Below, in pieces: positions 45,689 through 56,042 of a DNA stretch of 64,000 bases. This DNA is from Larimichthys crocea. Its lineage: Eukaryota > Chordata > Actinopteri > Sciaenidae. A model generated the notes under the pieces. The model saw only the letters and a list, made by a program, of their open reading frames with translations, ran no database searches and was not told the origin of the DNA. Each line of letters starts with the position of its first letter. Positions within the stretch are counted from its first letter, which is position 1. The position numbers and the translations under genes are program-made. The stretch spans positions 1 through 64,000 of the forward strand of contig NW_020853564.1 in assembly GCF_000972845.2 (NCBI RefSeq). The letters are read 5' to 3'.

Positions 45689-46524
45689 CAGGCGCGCAGA
45701 TAGGTTTGAGAAACTGGGGGGGACGAAGCTCATGAAAATCATTACAAATTATTAACTGTCATCACACACAGAAACCCCCTCACAAAAATGCTAAACTCGT
45801 TTTAAAAAATGCTGAGAAACTGGGTGGGCTACGTGCGTTTAGTCAGTCCTTGTTAAACAGTAGGCCTATGCTCGTGCGTGGCGAGGAAAGTCAGATTAAC
45901 ATTAAAACGGCATTACGTTATTAATGTCCAACGAGGTATTTACATGTAGGCTACAGGCTACGCGGAGACAGAAGGCGAAAGTTTGTCTCTTGCCTCGTAC
46001 GATTTTACTTTCACGAGAGGACATTGCTTCGAGACTCTCAGAAATGCAATGTGGTGTGATGAAGTATATATTTAAAAAGTACAATTTACTTACAGAAGTG
46101 ACTTTTTGAAAAAATGACGCAATAGTCTTTTGCTTTTTTGTTGTCCTTCTCATCATGCCATGCCGTGCTGAACGTGCAGCTAGCTGTCCAAGTGATCAGT
46201 TGGTAACCGTGGCAACCAAAGTCGACGACGACTCCACACTCTTTGCTGCACAGTCCAAACGAGTCACTTGCTTGATGCGTATGCGTTGTTACACACAACG
46301 CATGCACATCAGCACACACCTCAGTAAACCAAATATTATGTTAATTCATATTTTGGTTTCCTCGTGATGCTTGAATCAGAAGATTTGAAGAAGACAAAGT
46401 TTTAAAAAAAAAACAAAAAAAAAACAAAACGTTAAGCTACATAAAAGTGGGTGGGACGGATCTACGGTCATTCAAAAGTGGGTGTGTCATGACACACCTG
46501 ACACACCCACTATCTGCGCCCCTG
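45689..46524 (-). mobile_element. hAT element, non-autonomous, with perfect 8-bp target duplication
   Basis: The left end CAGGCGCGCAGATAG and right end CTATCTGCGCCCCTG are inverted repeats of the CAGGGGCGCAGATAG type with one or two changes. The 8 bp on each side are identical: TTTGTTAT at 45681-45688 and 46525-46532. Length is 836 bp. A short - strand frame near 46156-46075 starts MMRRTTKKQKTIASFFQK, resembling the amino end of hAT transposases (basic residues, then I.SFF), but it soon ends. So the element keeps the first coding bit and has lost the rest. Confidence 0.9.
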
Positions 46525-46694
46525 TTTGTTATAGATTTTATCAATATAGGGAAAAGATGTCCACAATCACATTTTTTGGGTGATATCATTGGGTTTATTT
46601 TTTATACTCTTTCATACAATTGCAGGTCAGTTTTTATGACACAAATACAAATATGAGGTGGGTAATTTGTATTTCTTATTATTTATTTTAACAG

Positions 46695-46755
46695 TGACCT
46701 AGCTCATCGCATTGCTCCAGGCCAGTGGACAACCAAGTTTGGTAGAGACATCAAG
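46695..46755 (+). CDS. possible internal exon, integrase-like gene
   Basis: A 61-bp open stretch reads DLAHRIAPGQWTTKFGRDIK. It is preceded by a T-rich tract ending ACAG and followed by GTACG, so both splice borders are plausible. I link it only tentatively with the open piece at 51106-51310 on the same strand. No start or other exons were found. Confidence 0.35.
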
Positions 46756-47403
46756 GTACGTTTCTCCTGCATGTTTTCTTTTTTACCACAACACTGTTTT
46801 ATTGCCTATCTAACGCCTTGGCCGTTCTTACAGGGTTTCCCTAGTATCGAAGTGTTTTTGTATTATTTGAAACTATCATATTAACAGATCTTTGCCTGTC
46901 ACAGAATGCACTCAGCCTGAGCACAGATGCTCCATTTTGGTGTTCTGAGATCAGTATTGTGTAGAGACAAATACATGAACAAATGACATGGAGTGTGGAC
47001 ATGGCACACATCAGGAAATGGTGGTGCATTAATTAATGAAACGGTTCCAGATTGAAGGGTAAGACAACTTTAAATGTAACTTCCTACACAACATTAGTTA
47101 TACATTAGTTAACTTTTTTTTTATCACTGTCACTCAAAAGCCACGGACAGAGATTTCCATACTGGTAAAATGAGGCCAGAGCATTGCTCCAAGAGTCACT
47201 GTAAAGTCAAGTAATCATTTTTTTTTAAACTTTTACCTGTGGGCACAGCTGAATTACTGTACACTGCCTAAGAGGAAAAGAGAGACAGAAAACATCCGGG
47301 GAATGTGTTAATGAGCTTGATTTTTCAGTGTACCTGACATTGGCTCTGGTGTGTACCACATTCAGAGACATTGTGTCCACTAATTATCTGAAAAGACGGG
47401 CAC
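46756..47403. other. no gene recognised, up to the second gap
   Basis: AT-rich sequence without a recognisable open frame or repeat. It ends at the N gap. Confidence 0.4.
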
Positions 47404-47413
47404 NNNNNNNNNN
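47404..47413. other. assembly gap (10 N)
   Basis: Ten N bases. The sequence immediately right of it (47414-47540) is C-rich and aligns badly with its inverted counterpart, as expected for low-quality contig ends. Confidence 0.98.
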
Positions 47414-47449
47414 TCCTTAGTGCTACATAGTCCTTTTTCTTTTTTGTGT

Positions 47450-47990
47450 CACGTGTACCCCTGCACTCCCCACCACCCCCCCAACTCTAACAGACCCAGG
47501 GAATCAACGCTCCTCTCGCTCCCCACGCACCAAACACGAACCCCCACAACCTGTCTCTGTGTGGTGGTCAGCAAAGTCAAGGACCGCAAACATAGTTTCC
47601 AGGCTCGGTCAGGGATGAGGTAGGCACCTTAGAGAGGATTGTTTCTTCACTTGTCCTCAATACTGCAAGCAGTGTATTCTGAAGCCTACATCCAGGATAC
47701 TGCATCACTTCTGCAGCCAATTGCATAGGTAAACATAAGTTGGACCAGACACAAATCCTAGATTTATTATGTCACTGATGTATGAAGGGAAAGGTCTACA
47801 AAAAACTCTTGAAAGTGATTGAGTGATGTAAACTTATTTAAGGACCCTTAAGGTATGTGCAGTCAAAAGTATTCAGACCAAAGTACAGCCTTACAATAAA
47901 AAAGAAATTAAAAAAATCTAATTTTCCCTCAGTGATCTCCACTCAGTGCCCTGTAATGACCATATTTTCATTCATTGTTTTATTTTACTA
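47450..47990 (-). repeat. left arm of an inverted duplication
   Basis: The reverse complement of 48784-49320, with increasing indels towards the gap. It contains a Tc1-type tip GTGCAGTCAAAAGTATTCAG (47869-47888) and part of a Harbinger-related sequence. Confidence 0.88.
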
Positions 47991-48473
47991 TGTATTTCTT
48001 TTATATTTAAACACTGGATTTTAAATTATAATTTTTGTAATCTTTAACTTATGCCATTTTCAATTTACTTCACAGTTACAGACAGGGATTTTTCTGTCCC
48101 AAACAAATCCTGTAAAAAAAAGGGAAAGAAATAAAATAAAAATATACTGACAAGTGATGAACGTTATGAGATCAATACTGTGTGTAATCACCGATACAAA
48201 ACCCTATCCAGTATAAGTTCATACCTGGTGTGCAGTTTTTATTAAGCCGCCCCATCCACAGGGCAGGTGTCAGTGGTGTTACATGGTGTAGAAAGCTTTC
48301 TGTACATTGCAGAAAACCTACTCCATGTAGCAGAAATCAAAGTCAAAAGGAGAAAAATAGATAATGAAAACACCACAGTACTTAGTATTGTTTTATACCA
48401 TGCTATTAAAAGGACTACTGTCAAGCCACTGACAAATGTGCCCGTCTTTTCATATTAGTGGGAAACCAATGTA
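47991..48473. other. unassigned centre between inverted arms
   Basis: No gene was recognised. The short open frame at 48267-48458 has no known domain. Confidence 0.35.
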
Positions 48474-48780
48474 TTCTAATCTACTGTCAGCTATAAGACC
48501 AATGCCTCATTCAGCTGAAATTCCAGTGCCAGTTCTCAAATAACTACCCAAAAATTAGTTAAAAACAGCTGTCAGACCTAACTCAAGAAAAATGTTCAGT
48601 ATGTTCCCCAGTGTTATCATTGGCAAAGTCTTTACTGTCATGTTTGTAAAAATCATTTATTTTTATGCATTATCAGCTGAACAGAAGAGCTCTGTCTGAG
48701 CACTCGTGTCATGACCATAATTACTGGTCTGGTGCGAGTTGTTTAAAGGAGATGCATCCAATTCAAGACATGCTGGTAGA
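48474..48780. repeat. 306-bp direct repeat, right copy
   Basis: Matches 44812-45117 almost base for base and then changes to the right inverted arm. Confidence 0.93.
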
Positions 48781-48783
48781 ACA

Positions 48784-49320
48784 AATGAATGAAAATATTG
48801 TCATTACAGGGCACTGAGTGGAGATCACTGAGGGAAAATTAGATTTTTTAAATGTATTTTTTATTGTAAGGCTGTACCTTTGGTCTGAATACTTTTGACT
48901 GCACTATACCTTAAGGGTCCTTAAATAAGTTACATCACTCAATCACTTTCAAGAGTCTTTTTGTAGACCTTTCCCTTCATACATTTCAGTGACATAATAT
49001 AGTCTAGGATTTGTGTCTGTGTCCAATTTATGTTTACCTATTGCAATTGGCTGCAGAAGTGATTGCAGTATCCTGGATGTAGGGCTTCGGAATACACTGC
49101 TTGCAGTATTGAGGACAAGTGAGAAAACAATCCTCTCTCAGGTGGCCTACCTCATCCCTGACCGAGGCCTGGAAACTATGTTGGCGGTCCTTGACTTCGC
49201 TGACCACCACACAGACAGCGGAGAGTTGTCCCTTCTGTTGGTGAATCTGGGTGCGCTGAGCCCGGACAGCTGCATGCATTTGCTCCAGGTGCCACATGTA
49301 CAAAGGTTCTGTACGCACAA
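48784..49320 (+). repeat. right arm of an inverted duplication
   Basis: Better-quality counterpart of 47450-47990. It includes the Tc1-type tip in reverse (GTCTGAATACTTTTGACTGC, 48882-48901). The open frame 49013-49363 that crosses it has no recognised domain. Confidence 0.85.
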
Positions 49321-49344
49321 AAACTTTTCCAATTTGCAGCGACA

Positions 49345-49590
49345 GCCGGTTTCCCTAATGTAATCGGAGCTATTGACTGCACACGCATTGCTTTAAAAGC
49401 GCCATCACAGGATGAATTTTTTTATGTTAATAGGAAACATTTTCATCCCATCAATGTTCAAATCATATGTGATGCGCAAATGCAGCTAACTCGTGGCAAG
49501 GTGGCCTGGTTCGACACATGACTCATTCAGTATGGTTGGGAACAGGTTGGAGGCTGGCACGGTGTGCGATGGGTGGCTTCTGGGTGAGTA
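49345..49590 (+). pseudogene. Harbinger transposase (HARBI1-like) fragment
   Basis: The + strand reads FPNVIGAIDCTRIALKAPSQ and on to FFYVNRKHFHPINVQ and CDAQMQLT. This is the first half of the HARBI1-type nuclease domain, with the first catalytic Asp in GAIDC. After that, a deletion relative to the 21990-22155 fragment shifts the frame, and the WPGSTHDS motif is lost. A GTGAGT donor-like site follows. It belongs to the same family as the Harbinger element at 21731-22719. Confidence 0.75.
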
Positions 49591-49961
49591 AATAGTTTAT
49601 TTGTTTAATTGTCCCGTATGTAAACCAGCGCAATGCACATTTGGCCATGTTGTGCTGCTGTACCGACCTGAGAAGGTGTGCCACATTGGAAGTGGCATGT
49701 AACAACTTCAAAATAAAAGTAGCATGCTAACTTATTGTCATGCATAATAAAGTTTGAAAAAAATGAAAGAAATCATCATACACTATTATAAGCTACCATT
49801 CTCTTTCTACACCAATCTATGGTTCACATTTATTTTACTCAAGTGAAACTATAACAGCTGGTTGTTTTGGGAGAACACGATACATAATTATTATTACTTT
49901 AGCTGAGTGTGTGAATGCACATTGTGGAAAACTTTTACCCGAATTACATTCCTTGCCTAGA

Positions 49962-50410
49962 TCAAATAAAATTTTATTTGTATAGTCCAAAGTCACAAAG
50001 TACATTTGCCTCAGAGGGCTTTACAATCTGTACAGGGAGTGACACCCTCTGTCCTTAGACCCTCAGTTCGAGTGAGGAAAAACTTGCCCACAAAAACCTT
50101 TAACAGGGAAAAATGTGGAAGAAACCTCAGGAAGAGCCACAGAGGAGGGATCCCTCTCCCAGGACGGACAGACGTGCAATGGATGTCACGTGTACAGGAC
50201 AAATCAACACAAACATATTGTACAATTACAATGAATGATAGAATGACAATGAATTACAATGAATGATAGAATGACAATGAATTACAATGAATGACAAAAT
50301 GACAATGAATTACAATGAATGATAAAATGACAATGAATTACAATGAATGATAAAATAACAATGAATTACAATGAATGATAAAATGATTACAGTAACAGTG
50401 GAACCTGTGA
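49962..50410 (-). mobile_element. L2-type LINE 3' end with expanded minisatellite
   Basis: The reverse complement follows 30750-31060 of the full LINE: the AAAATTTTATTTGTATAGTC end, CAAAGTACATTTGCCTCAGAG, and the GGGAGTGACACCCTCTGTCC region. At 50222-50392 a roughly 30-bp unit (AATGAATTACAATGAATGAT and AAAATGAC) is repeated about five times, whereas the LINE at 30740-30800 has one copy. Confidence 0.82.
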
Positions 50411-50790
50411 TAGAGATAGAGAGACACAGATACACAGCAGCAGCAAATCATAAACTATAAACTGTAATGGAGATCTGGTATATAAAAAGCATCTATAAAG
50501 TCACCAACAGAGGTCCCCATCACGCACAGTCAAAACTGACATGGCTTCAAATCACAATAATAGTGTTTATAATCATAATCATAATAATCATGAAAATGAG
50601 AACTTGTGAAGTTATGACTTCAGTGTTGATATTTAGCCACAGGGTGGTGCGGTTATTACATGAAGAGTAGACTTGAGGGCTTTAGTAGTAAGGAGGCTCA
50701 ACAAAACCTATAGCCCTGGTCAGAGTTAACTGGTGTTATTTTCTCTGCGTTCACATCAAAGGAGCTGCGATAGCGAGCTGCTTATTTCAG
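50411..50790. other. no gene recognised
   Basis: AT-rich sequence with a short ATAATCATAATAATC-type tract (50570-50600) and no supported feature. Confidence 0.4.
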
Positions 50791-50869
50791 CCAAGAGGAG
50801 CAGGTTGTTGTACTGGAGAGCTGTGAGGAATACAAAAAAGTGATCACAGCCAAATATGACAAGAGATGA
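50791..50869 (+). pseudogene. possible Myb/SANT-like exon piece
   Basis: After a T-rich TTATTTCAG acceptor-like site, a short frame reads QEEQVVVLESCEEYKKVITA then KYDKR and a stop. The pattern resembles the first helix region of Myb/SANT-like proteins that accompany Harbinger transposases. The piece is only about 25 residues, so the match is weak. It lies 1.2 kb downstream of the Harbinger nuclease fragment on the same strand, which fits. Confidence 0.3.
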
Positions 50870-51105
50870 GGCTAGCCTTTAATTTCTGACAGCTGAACAT
50901 TGCACATCTTTATTAACCTTTATCAATTTAAACAAAATAAACAAGAGCAACAGCCATCTTTTTTTTCTTTTTGAAAGATGTTTATATATATCTTGGAATA
51001 ATAGTATTATTTAAATCTAAAATGAGTTCAATTGACTGGGCTTGAATGTTGACCTAAAAACAACAAAACCTTGTGGATGTTTTTAAATTCTCCTCTGAAC
51101 CACAG

Positions 51106-51310
51106 GATCGAACGTGTGTGGCCTGAAGTGAACAACCAAGTCACCTATCCACTGAAGGCAGCCTTGGTTCACCTGGTGGACCAAGAGCATCTGGATATGG
51201 AGGACACCACAGTCCGATACTGTGTGTCAAACCTAACCTGTCAGGTAGCCAGCATCGGAATCCAACGTTTTATTTATGCTTGGAATTCTCACACAGTTTC
51301 AGGTATTTGA
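51106..51310 (+). CDS. integrase-like exon (C-terminal part)
   Basis: The open frame reads [20 protein letters not shown] then [15 protein letters not shown], an RYCVSNLT stretch and [10 protein letters not shown], ending at a stop. This resembles the end of an integrase-core-like protein family that is frequent in fish genomes; the [11 protein letters not shown] pattern carries the third acidic residue in that family. A pyrimidine-rich tract ending CACAG precedes 51106. The frame is also open back to 51071, so the splice site is not certain. Together with 46695-46755 it may be part of a split gene interrupted by repeats, or a transposon-derived relic. Confidence 0.45.
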
Positions 51311-51673
51311 TCCATTTCAGCAGTTATATCCCCAACACAAAAATACATTTCACATAGCTCCACTTGGTAACACCTGGCAGCATGCCCTGCTGCTTTCTCA
51401 GGTCCCACTGAGCATTTTCTAATTCAAAATATGTAAAGTAAACACAATCACCCTTGTCTTATGAAAATTTAGGAGAATTAAAAAACTTATAATCATTAGA
51501 TTTATATAAGAACTGATAAACTAGCTTATTTATTGTTTTTTAGCTGCATATCATTTGCATGTCATGATTTCCTCCTCTGTGACACATTCACATGAATTGG
51601 ATATAAAATAACTTAGGCAGCTGACAACGCATTACTGTGGAATTACAGTTGCCTGATGGCCAAATCAGACATA
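51311..51673. other. no gene recognised
   Basis: Intergenic AT-rich sequence up to the second Tc1-like element. Confidence 0.4.
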
Positions 51674-52896
51674 CAGACCCTTTCCAAAAAATTTGAATAT
51701 CATAGAAAAGTTTACTTATTTCCATAATTCATTAAAAAAAAGGTTAAACTTTCATAGATTATAGATTCAGGGCCCACAATTCAAACAATTTCAAGTATTT
51801 ATTTGTTTATTTTTACATATGTTGGGCTTCCAGCTCAAAAAATCCATGAAAACAGGAATTCAAAAAATTAGAATACTGTGAAGAAATCACCATTTACTTC
51901 TCGTTTTTGCTGAAAAAAAGAAATAAATTAGGATCACATCAAATCAGTCAAAATATGGTACTTTCTAAACGATATGTCAATGTTCAATACTTGGTTGGGA
52001 TTCCTTTTGCCTTAATCACTGTCTCGATGTGCCGTGGCATTGAGGCAATCAGCCTGTGGCATTGCGTGGGAGTTATGGAAGCCCAGATTTCCTTGATGCT
52101 TGCTGTCAGCTCTTCTTTGTTTTGGGGTCTGGTGGCCCTCATTTTCCTCTTGATAATACCCCATAGATTCTCAATGGGGTTTAGGTCTGGCGACTTGGCT
52201 GGCCAGTCAAGCACTGTGATGGCATGGGCATTAAACCAGGTTTTGGTGCTTCTGGCGGTATGGGCAGGGGCCAGGTCCTACGCTTCCTACGTTGGCTCAG
52301 GCTCAGAAGTGGCTTGACCCGAGGAACCCGACAGTTGTAGCCCATCTCCCGGATACGTCTGAATGTGGTGGTTTTTGAAGCTGTGACTCCCGCCTCATTC
52401 CACTCTTTCTGGATCTCTGCCAGATTCTTGAATCTTCTCTGTTTGCATCTTTTCTGACACATTTTGCCCTCTTCACTAGACTTTCCATTGGTATGCTTGG
52501 ACACAGCACTCTGTGAACAGCCAGCCTCTTTAGCTATGAACTTTTGTGGCTTACCCATCCTATGGAGGGTATCAATGATGGTCTTCTGGCCAGTTGTCAA
52601 GTCTGTCAGGTGCTTTGAGTTTAGTAGATGATTAGTGTGTGACACTCAGTTAAAAACATTAATGCCCTGCAAAATTAAGGGTGATTTCTTCACAGTATTC
52701 TAATTTTTTGAATTCCTGTTTTCGTGGGTTTTTTGAGCTGGAAGCCCAAATTATGTGAACAGAAACAAATAAATACTTGAAATTGTTTGAAGTGTGGGCC
52801 CTGAATCTATAATCTATGAAAGTTTAACCTTTTTAATGTAAATTATGGAACTAAGTAAACTTTTCTATAATATTCTAATTTTTTGGAAAGGGTCTG
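51674..52896 (-). mobile_element. Tc1-like transposon, internally deleted
   Basis: Inverted repeats of about 210 bp start CAGACCCTTTCCAAAAAATT on the left and end GGAAAGGGTCTG on the right. The left flank is TA; on the right, TA follows after two extra bases. The element is 1.22 kb, against about 1.6 kb for a full Tc1. It differs from the 23373-24998 element in its repeats. A degraded copy in the opposite orientation is at 59106-60300. Confidence 0.88.
51984..52645 (-). pseudogene. Tc1 transposase with its catalytic middle deleted
   Basis: The amino part (52645 downward) has LTDLTTGQKTIIDTLHRMGK and a helix-turn-helix GCSQSAVSKHTNGK, then PRVKPLLSLSQRRKRR. The carboxy part (52214-51984) has WPAKSPDLNPIENLWGIIKR with the Glu of the triad, ending at KGIPTKY. 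About 100 residues between them, including both catalytic Asp positions, are gone, and the two parts are in different frames. It cannot catalyse transposition. Confidence 0.88.
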
Positions 52897-53552
52897 TGTA
52901 TATGACCACGGCTTATGTCAGTGTAAGTAGGCTTTACCAGGGAGTCAGTATTTGGCACCAAACCCTTTCAACAGTTCAACGCAGCATACCCAGACTTTGG
53001 GAGTCTGTTTGACAGTGCTGTGAACCAACAGCCTCGCCCCTTCCTGTGATGGAGCTGATTTCTGTTTCGCAGAGACAGCAAGTCTAGAGGGAGATATATG
53101 TTTTGTTAGGTAGTTCATGTTAATGGTTTCTTTTAGTGGTTAATTTTGTTAGTTATTGTCAAAAAGTTAAGACTGTTACCTGTGCGTGTTAGATTGATCT
53201 GTTTAGATTGTGTTCTGAATAAATGACAATTTGTTAGTACTCTTTTGTTTACTGAGTACTCCTTTGCTTCCTGAGTTGTGCGTTTGGGTTCAAGGGCTAG
53301 TTCTATTAGATAAGCACATACCACACAGACATGAATACAGTTGTTCTGTTTGAACACATTCAAACCATGAAAATTATACTCCACTTTGTCCGTACACCTG
53401 CAACGTGCTGGCTGTTTTCAAATGAACAAAATGCAAGGTCACATTACAGGGTCTGACGTTCACTCTTGACTATATGGCAGGGTTTGTTTGTTGTAATCTC
53501 CAGTGATCCTAACATGGGCCCAACAGTGAGGAGGACCACGACATTGTCCATC
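52897..53552. other. unassigned sequence, present again inverted at 58449-59105
   Basis: No gene recognised. Its inverted, indel-rich copy on the other side of the third gap is part of the duplicated block. Confidence 0.5.
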
Positions 53553-53926
53553 CCATAGACATATATACATAGACGCCGCATTGTACGCTGAATCGTACGT
53601 CGACGTCGCCGCCATATTGGATAAGGCAGATTTGCGGTTGGTAGTGTAACTAATACAAGGAATGAACTGAACTTCATAAAGTGCCTTTCTACAAAGTTCT
53701 TTAAGTTAATGTCTCTTATACACCCATTCACACACACACTAATATATCTGGGAAACAAACAGGCACCAAAAACAACGTCTGTAACTTTTAAAGTGATGAT
53801 TATTTTTTTTATTTATTACACATTTATTCTGTGTCTATAATAACCAGATCCTGAAATGTAGATGTGACATGAGGGTTTTCTGAATAAAGAGCACTAACGT
53901 GCACACATACACACACACACACACAC

Positions 53927-53995
<69 letters not shown>

Positions 53996-54449
53996 ATTTA
54001 TTCAGAAAACCCTCATGTCACATCTACATTTCAGGATCTGGTTATTACAGACACAGATTAAATGTTAAATATAAATATTTTAATATTTATCATCACAGTA
54101 ACAGTGTTACACACATTAGTAGCTGTAAACACTCAGCATTAGAAAAATACATACGTTGGTTTGGTGCTTACATAAGGAGTAAACATTTATAATCATCACT
54201 TTAAAAGTTACATACGTTGTTTTTGGTGCCTGTTTGTTTCCCAGATATATTAGTGTGTGTGTGAATGGGTGTATACTGTAAGAGGCATTAACTTAAAGAA
54301 CTTTGTAGAAAGGCGCTTTATAAAGTTCAGTCCATTTCCTTGTATTAGTTTACGGGCAGATCTGCCCGATCCAATATGGCGGACCAGTTGACGTATCGCA
54401 ACCAACAACCAACCCGCTCAATGCAGCGTCTATGTATATATGTCTATGG
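53553..54449. mobile_element. foldback DNA element with 6-bp target duplication
   Basis: Ends are inverted repeats, CCATAGACATATATACATAG and its complement, flanked on both sides by TCCATC (53547-53552 and 54450-54455). The two halves are inverted copies over about 350 bp. The right half carries an extra roughly 150-bp piece (about 54050-54195), and a microsatellite sits at the centre. No transposase is encoded. The superfamily is not assigned. Confidence 0.78.
53906..53993. repeat. (CA)n-(TA)n-(TG)n microsatellite
   Basis: CA repeats, a short TATATA and about 30 TG units. The tract lies at the centre of the foldback element and is itself palindromic. Confidence 0.95.
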
Positions 54450-54461
54450 TCCATCCAGGGT

Positions 54462-54596
54462 CCTCAGGAAGAACAATTAAAACACCAAACTGATGAAGAC
54501 CTTCTACCACTCTTGTATCGAGAGCCTGCTGGCATTCTGTATCACAGTATCGTATGGGACCTGCACTGAGGCCGACAGGAAGAGGCTTTTTTTTTT
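54462..54596 (+). pseudogene. LINE RT C-terminal fragment
   Basis: NTKLMKTFYHSCIESLLAFC and ITVSYGTCTEADRKRL follow the usual end of fish LINE proteins (F(Y)..C(I)ES.L..CI..W.G..). It stops at a poly-T run at 54587. Confidence 0.65.
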
Positions 54597-54821
54597 TTAA
54601 ATCTTTTGTTATGATAAATCTAATTAAATTTTTCAGTCTGTCGCTCTTCATCCTTATTAGTCTGTCCTGGTTGGATTGTTATCTTGTAAAACATTGAAAT
54701 AACTGTGTTCCAAAGGTTAACATCTAAGTGCCACTTCCGCTTCCGTCATATTAATAAATGAGAAACAAAAAACAAAAAAAGGAATTTGCAAAAAAACAAA
54801 TTTGTGTACTGCCACAACAAT

Positions 54822-54930
54822 CAGTGACACACTGACATCTCTGATTTAATTTTAGATACAAGATCAAACATAATTGTTTTTACCACATGAAAATGTGGGT
54901 GAAAATTAATTTTGGCGTGTATTAAAAAAA
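54822..54930. repeat. 109-bp direct repeat, left copy
   Basis: From GTGACACACTGACATCTCTG to GTGTATTAAAAAAAAAC. It is the same as 60657-60765. The sequences on both sides differ between the copies. Confidence 0.93.
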
Positions 54931-55149
54931 AACTATGAGAACGCATCGGTCAAGGCTTCCATACTAGGAGAGTAGCCGTGGTTTCATCTCTTGGGTTGGA
55001 AAAATAATAGATGCCGGTACAAATACAAATACAAATACAAATACAGACGCAAACACAAAGAAGACGTGCGGATGGTTGGGACAGCCTGCCTACCAAAGAG
55101 GTAGGGGAGGAGGAGGATATTGGACCTTGAGAAACGAAAAAAGGAAGTT

Positions 55150-56042
55150 TAACTGTAAATGACATTTTTGTATATTCAGGGTCACATTAAGATAAATCAT
55201 CATCTTTACTATCTCGATTTTTGTTTCATTGTTTCAGTTGCTGGGAAACACCTATTGTGCAGGAGCGTGTGCTTATGGATCCTCTCTGAGACCTCCAAAA
55301 TCATATTGCAGTATTTATTTAGCGTTTGTGGACCTGTTTGGTAACCTGCTCTGGTACCGAAGTTTGTTCTGTTCTACATCTTTCTGTTTAACCATCACTA
55401 CATCCCGTACACGACGGCTTGACATTTCTGTTCTTCTGCTTCACCCTTTCAATGCAGGCTCTAATCTGGTTGCCCTCTCCTATGACAGACTGATAGCTAT
55501 CACCTTCCCACTGCATTATCAAGTGAAAGTGACCCACATGCATGCTGTCTTTGATTGCCTTTTTCGGGGTCTTTATCATTACTGTTGTACTTCTTGCAGT
55601 TGGCTTTCTACAAGACTTTCTTTCTGTAAGTCTGTGGTTATTAACAGCTATTTCTGTGACCATGGCCAGATATATCGTCTGGCCTGCAATGACATAACTC
55701 CCAACTTAATCCTTGCTACTTGTTACCACTTGTTATTCTCTGGCCCTCTGATATCATCTTGTTCAGTTATTCATATATTGGCTATGCGTTGTCTAAAGTG
55801 GCCACAGTTCAGGAACGAGTGAAGGCTTTAAAACTTGCACAGCTCACTTGTCATTAGTGGCAATATATTTCCTCCCAATAATAATCACATTAACCTTGAT
55901 GGCAAACATACATCCAAATGCCAGGATCATTAACCTGTCTCTGACCTCTGTTTTTTCCTCCCATGTTGAACCCAATCATTTATGTTCTGCAGACACAAGA
56001 AATCAAAGAATCTGTGAAAAAGTTGTTAAAAAGAGGGAGTAA
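55150..56042 (+). pseudogene. olfactory receptor, broken (OR copy E), inverted copy of 62459-63454
   Basis: In shifting frames this follows the intact OR on the - strand at 62459-63454, from the end of helix 1 (LLGNT, shifted) to the last residues. Readable parts are [40 protein letters not shown], and [16 protein letters not shown]. The differences are almost all one- or two-base indels spread evenly along the gene, with few substitutions, and the amino end is garbled. It may be a pseudogene, but the error pattern and the position beside the third gap suggest unpolished duplicate sequence of the same gene. Confidence 0.82.

Noticed and set aside
47868..48902. A complete Tc1 element between two inverted GTGCAGTCAAAAGTATTCAG tips
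   Set aside because: The sequences outside the tips are also inverted copies of each other, so the pair results from the inverted duplication and not from one element.
50222..50392. Possible CRISPR-like array
   Set aside because: Repeats are contiguous, without unique spacers, in a vertebrate LINE tail; it is a minisatellite.
53899..54192. 97-codon open frame with a Cys-Val repeat
   Set aside because: Translation of the TG microsatellite inside the foldback element.
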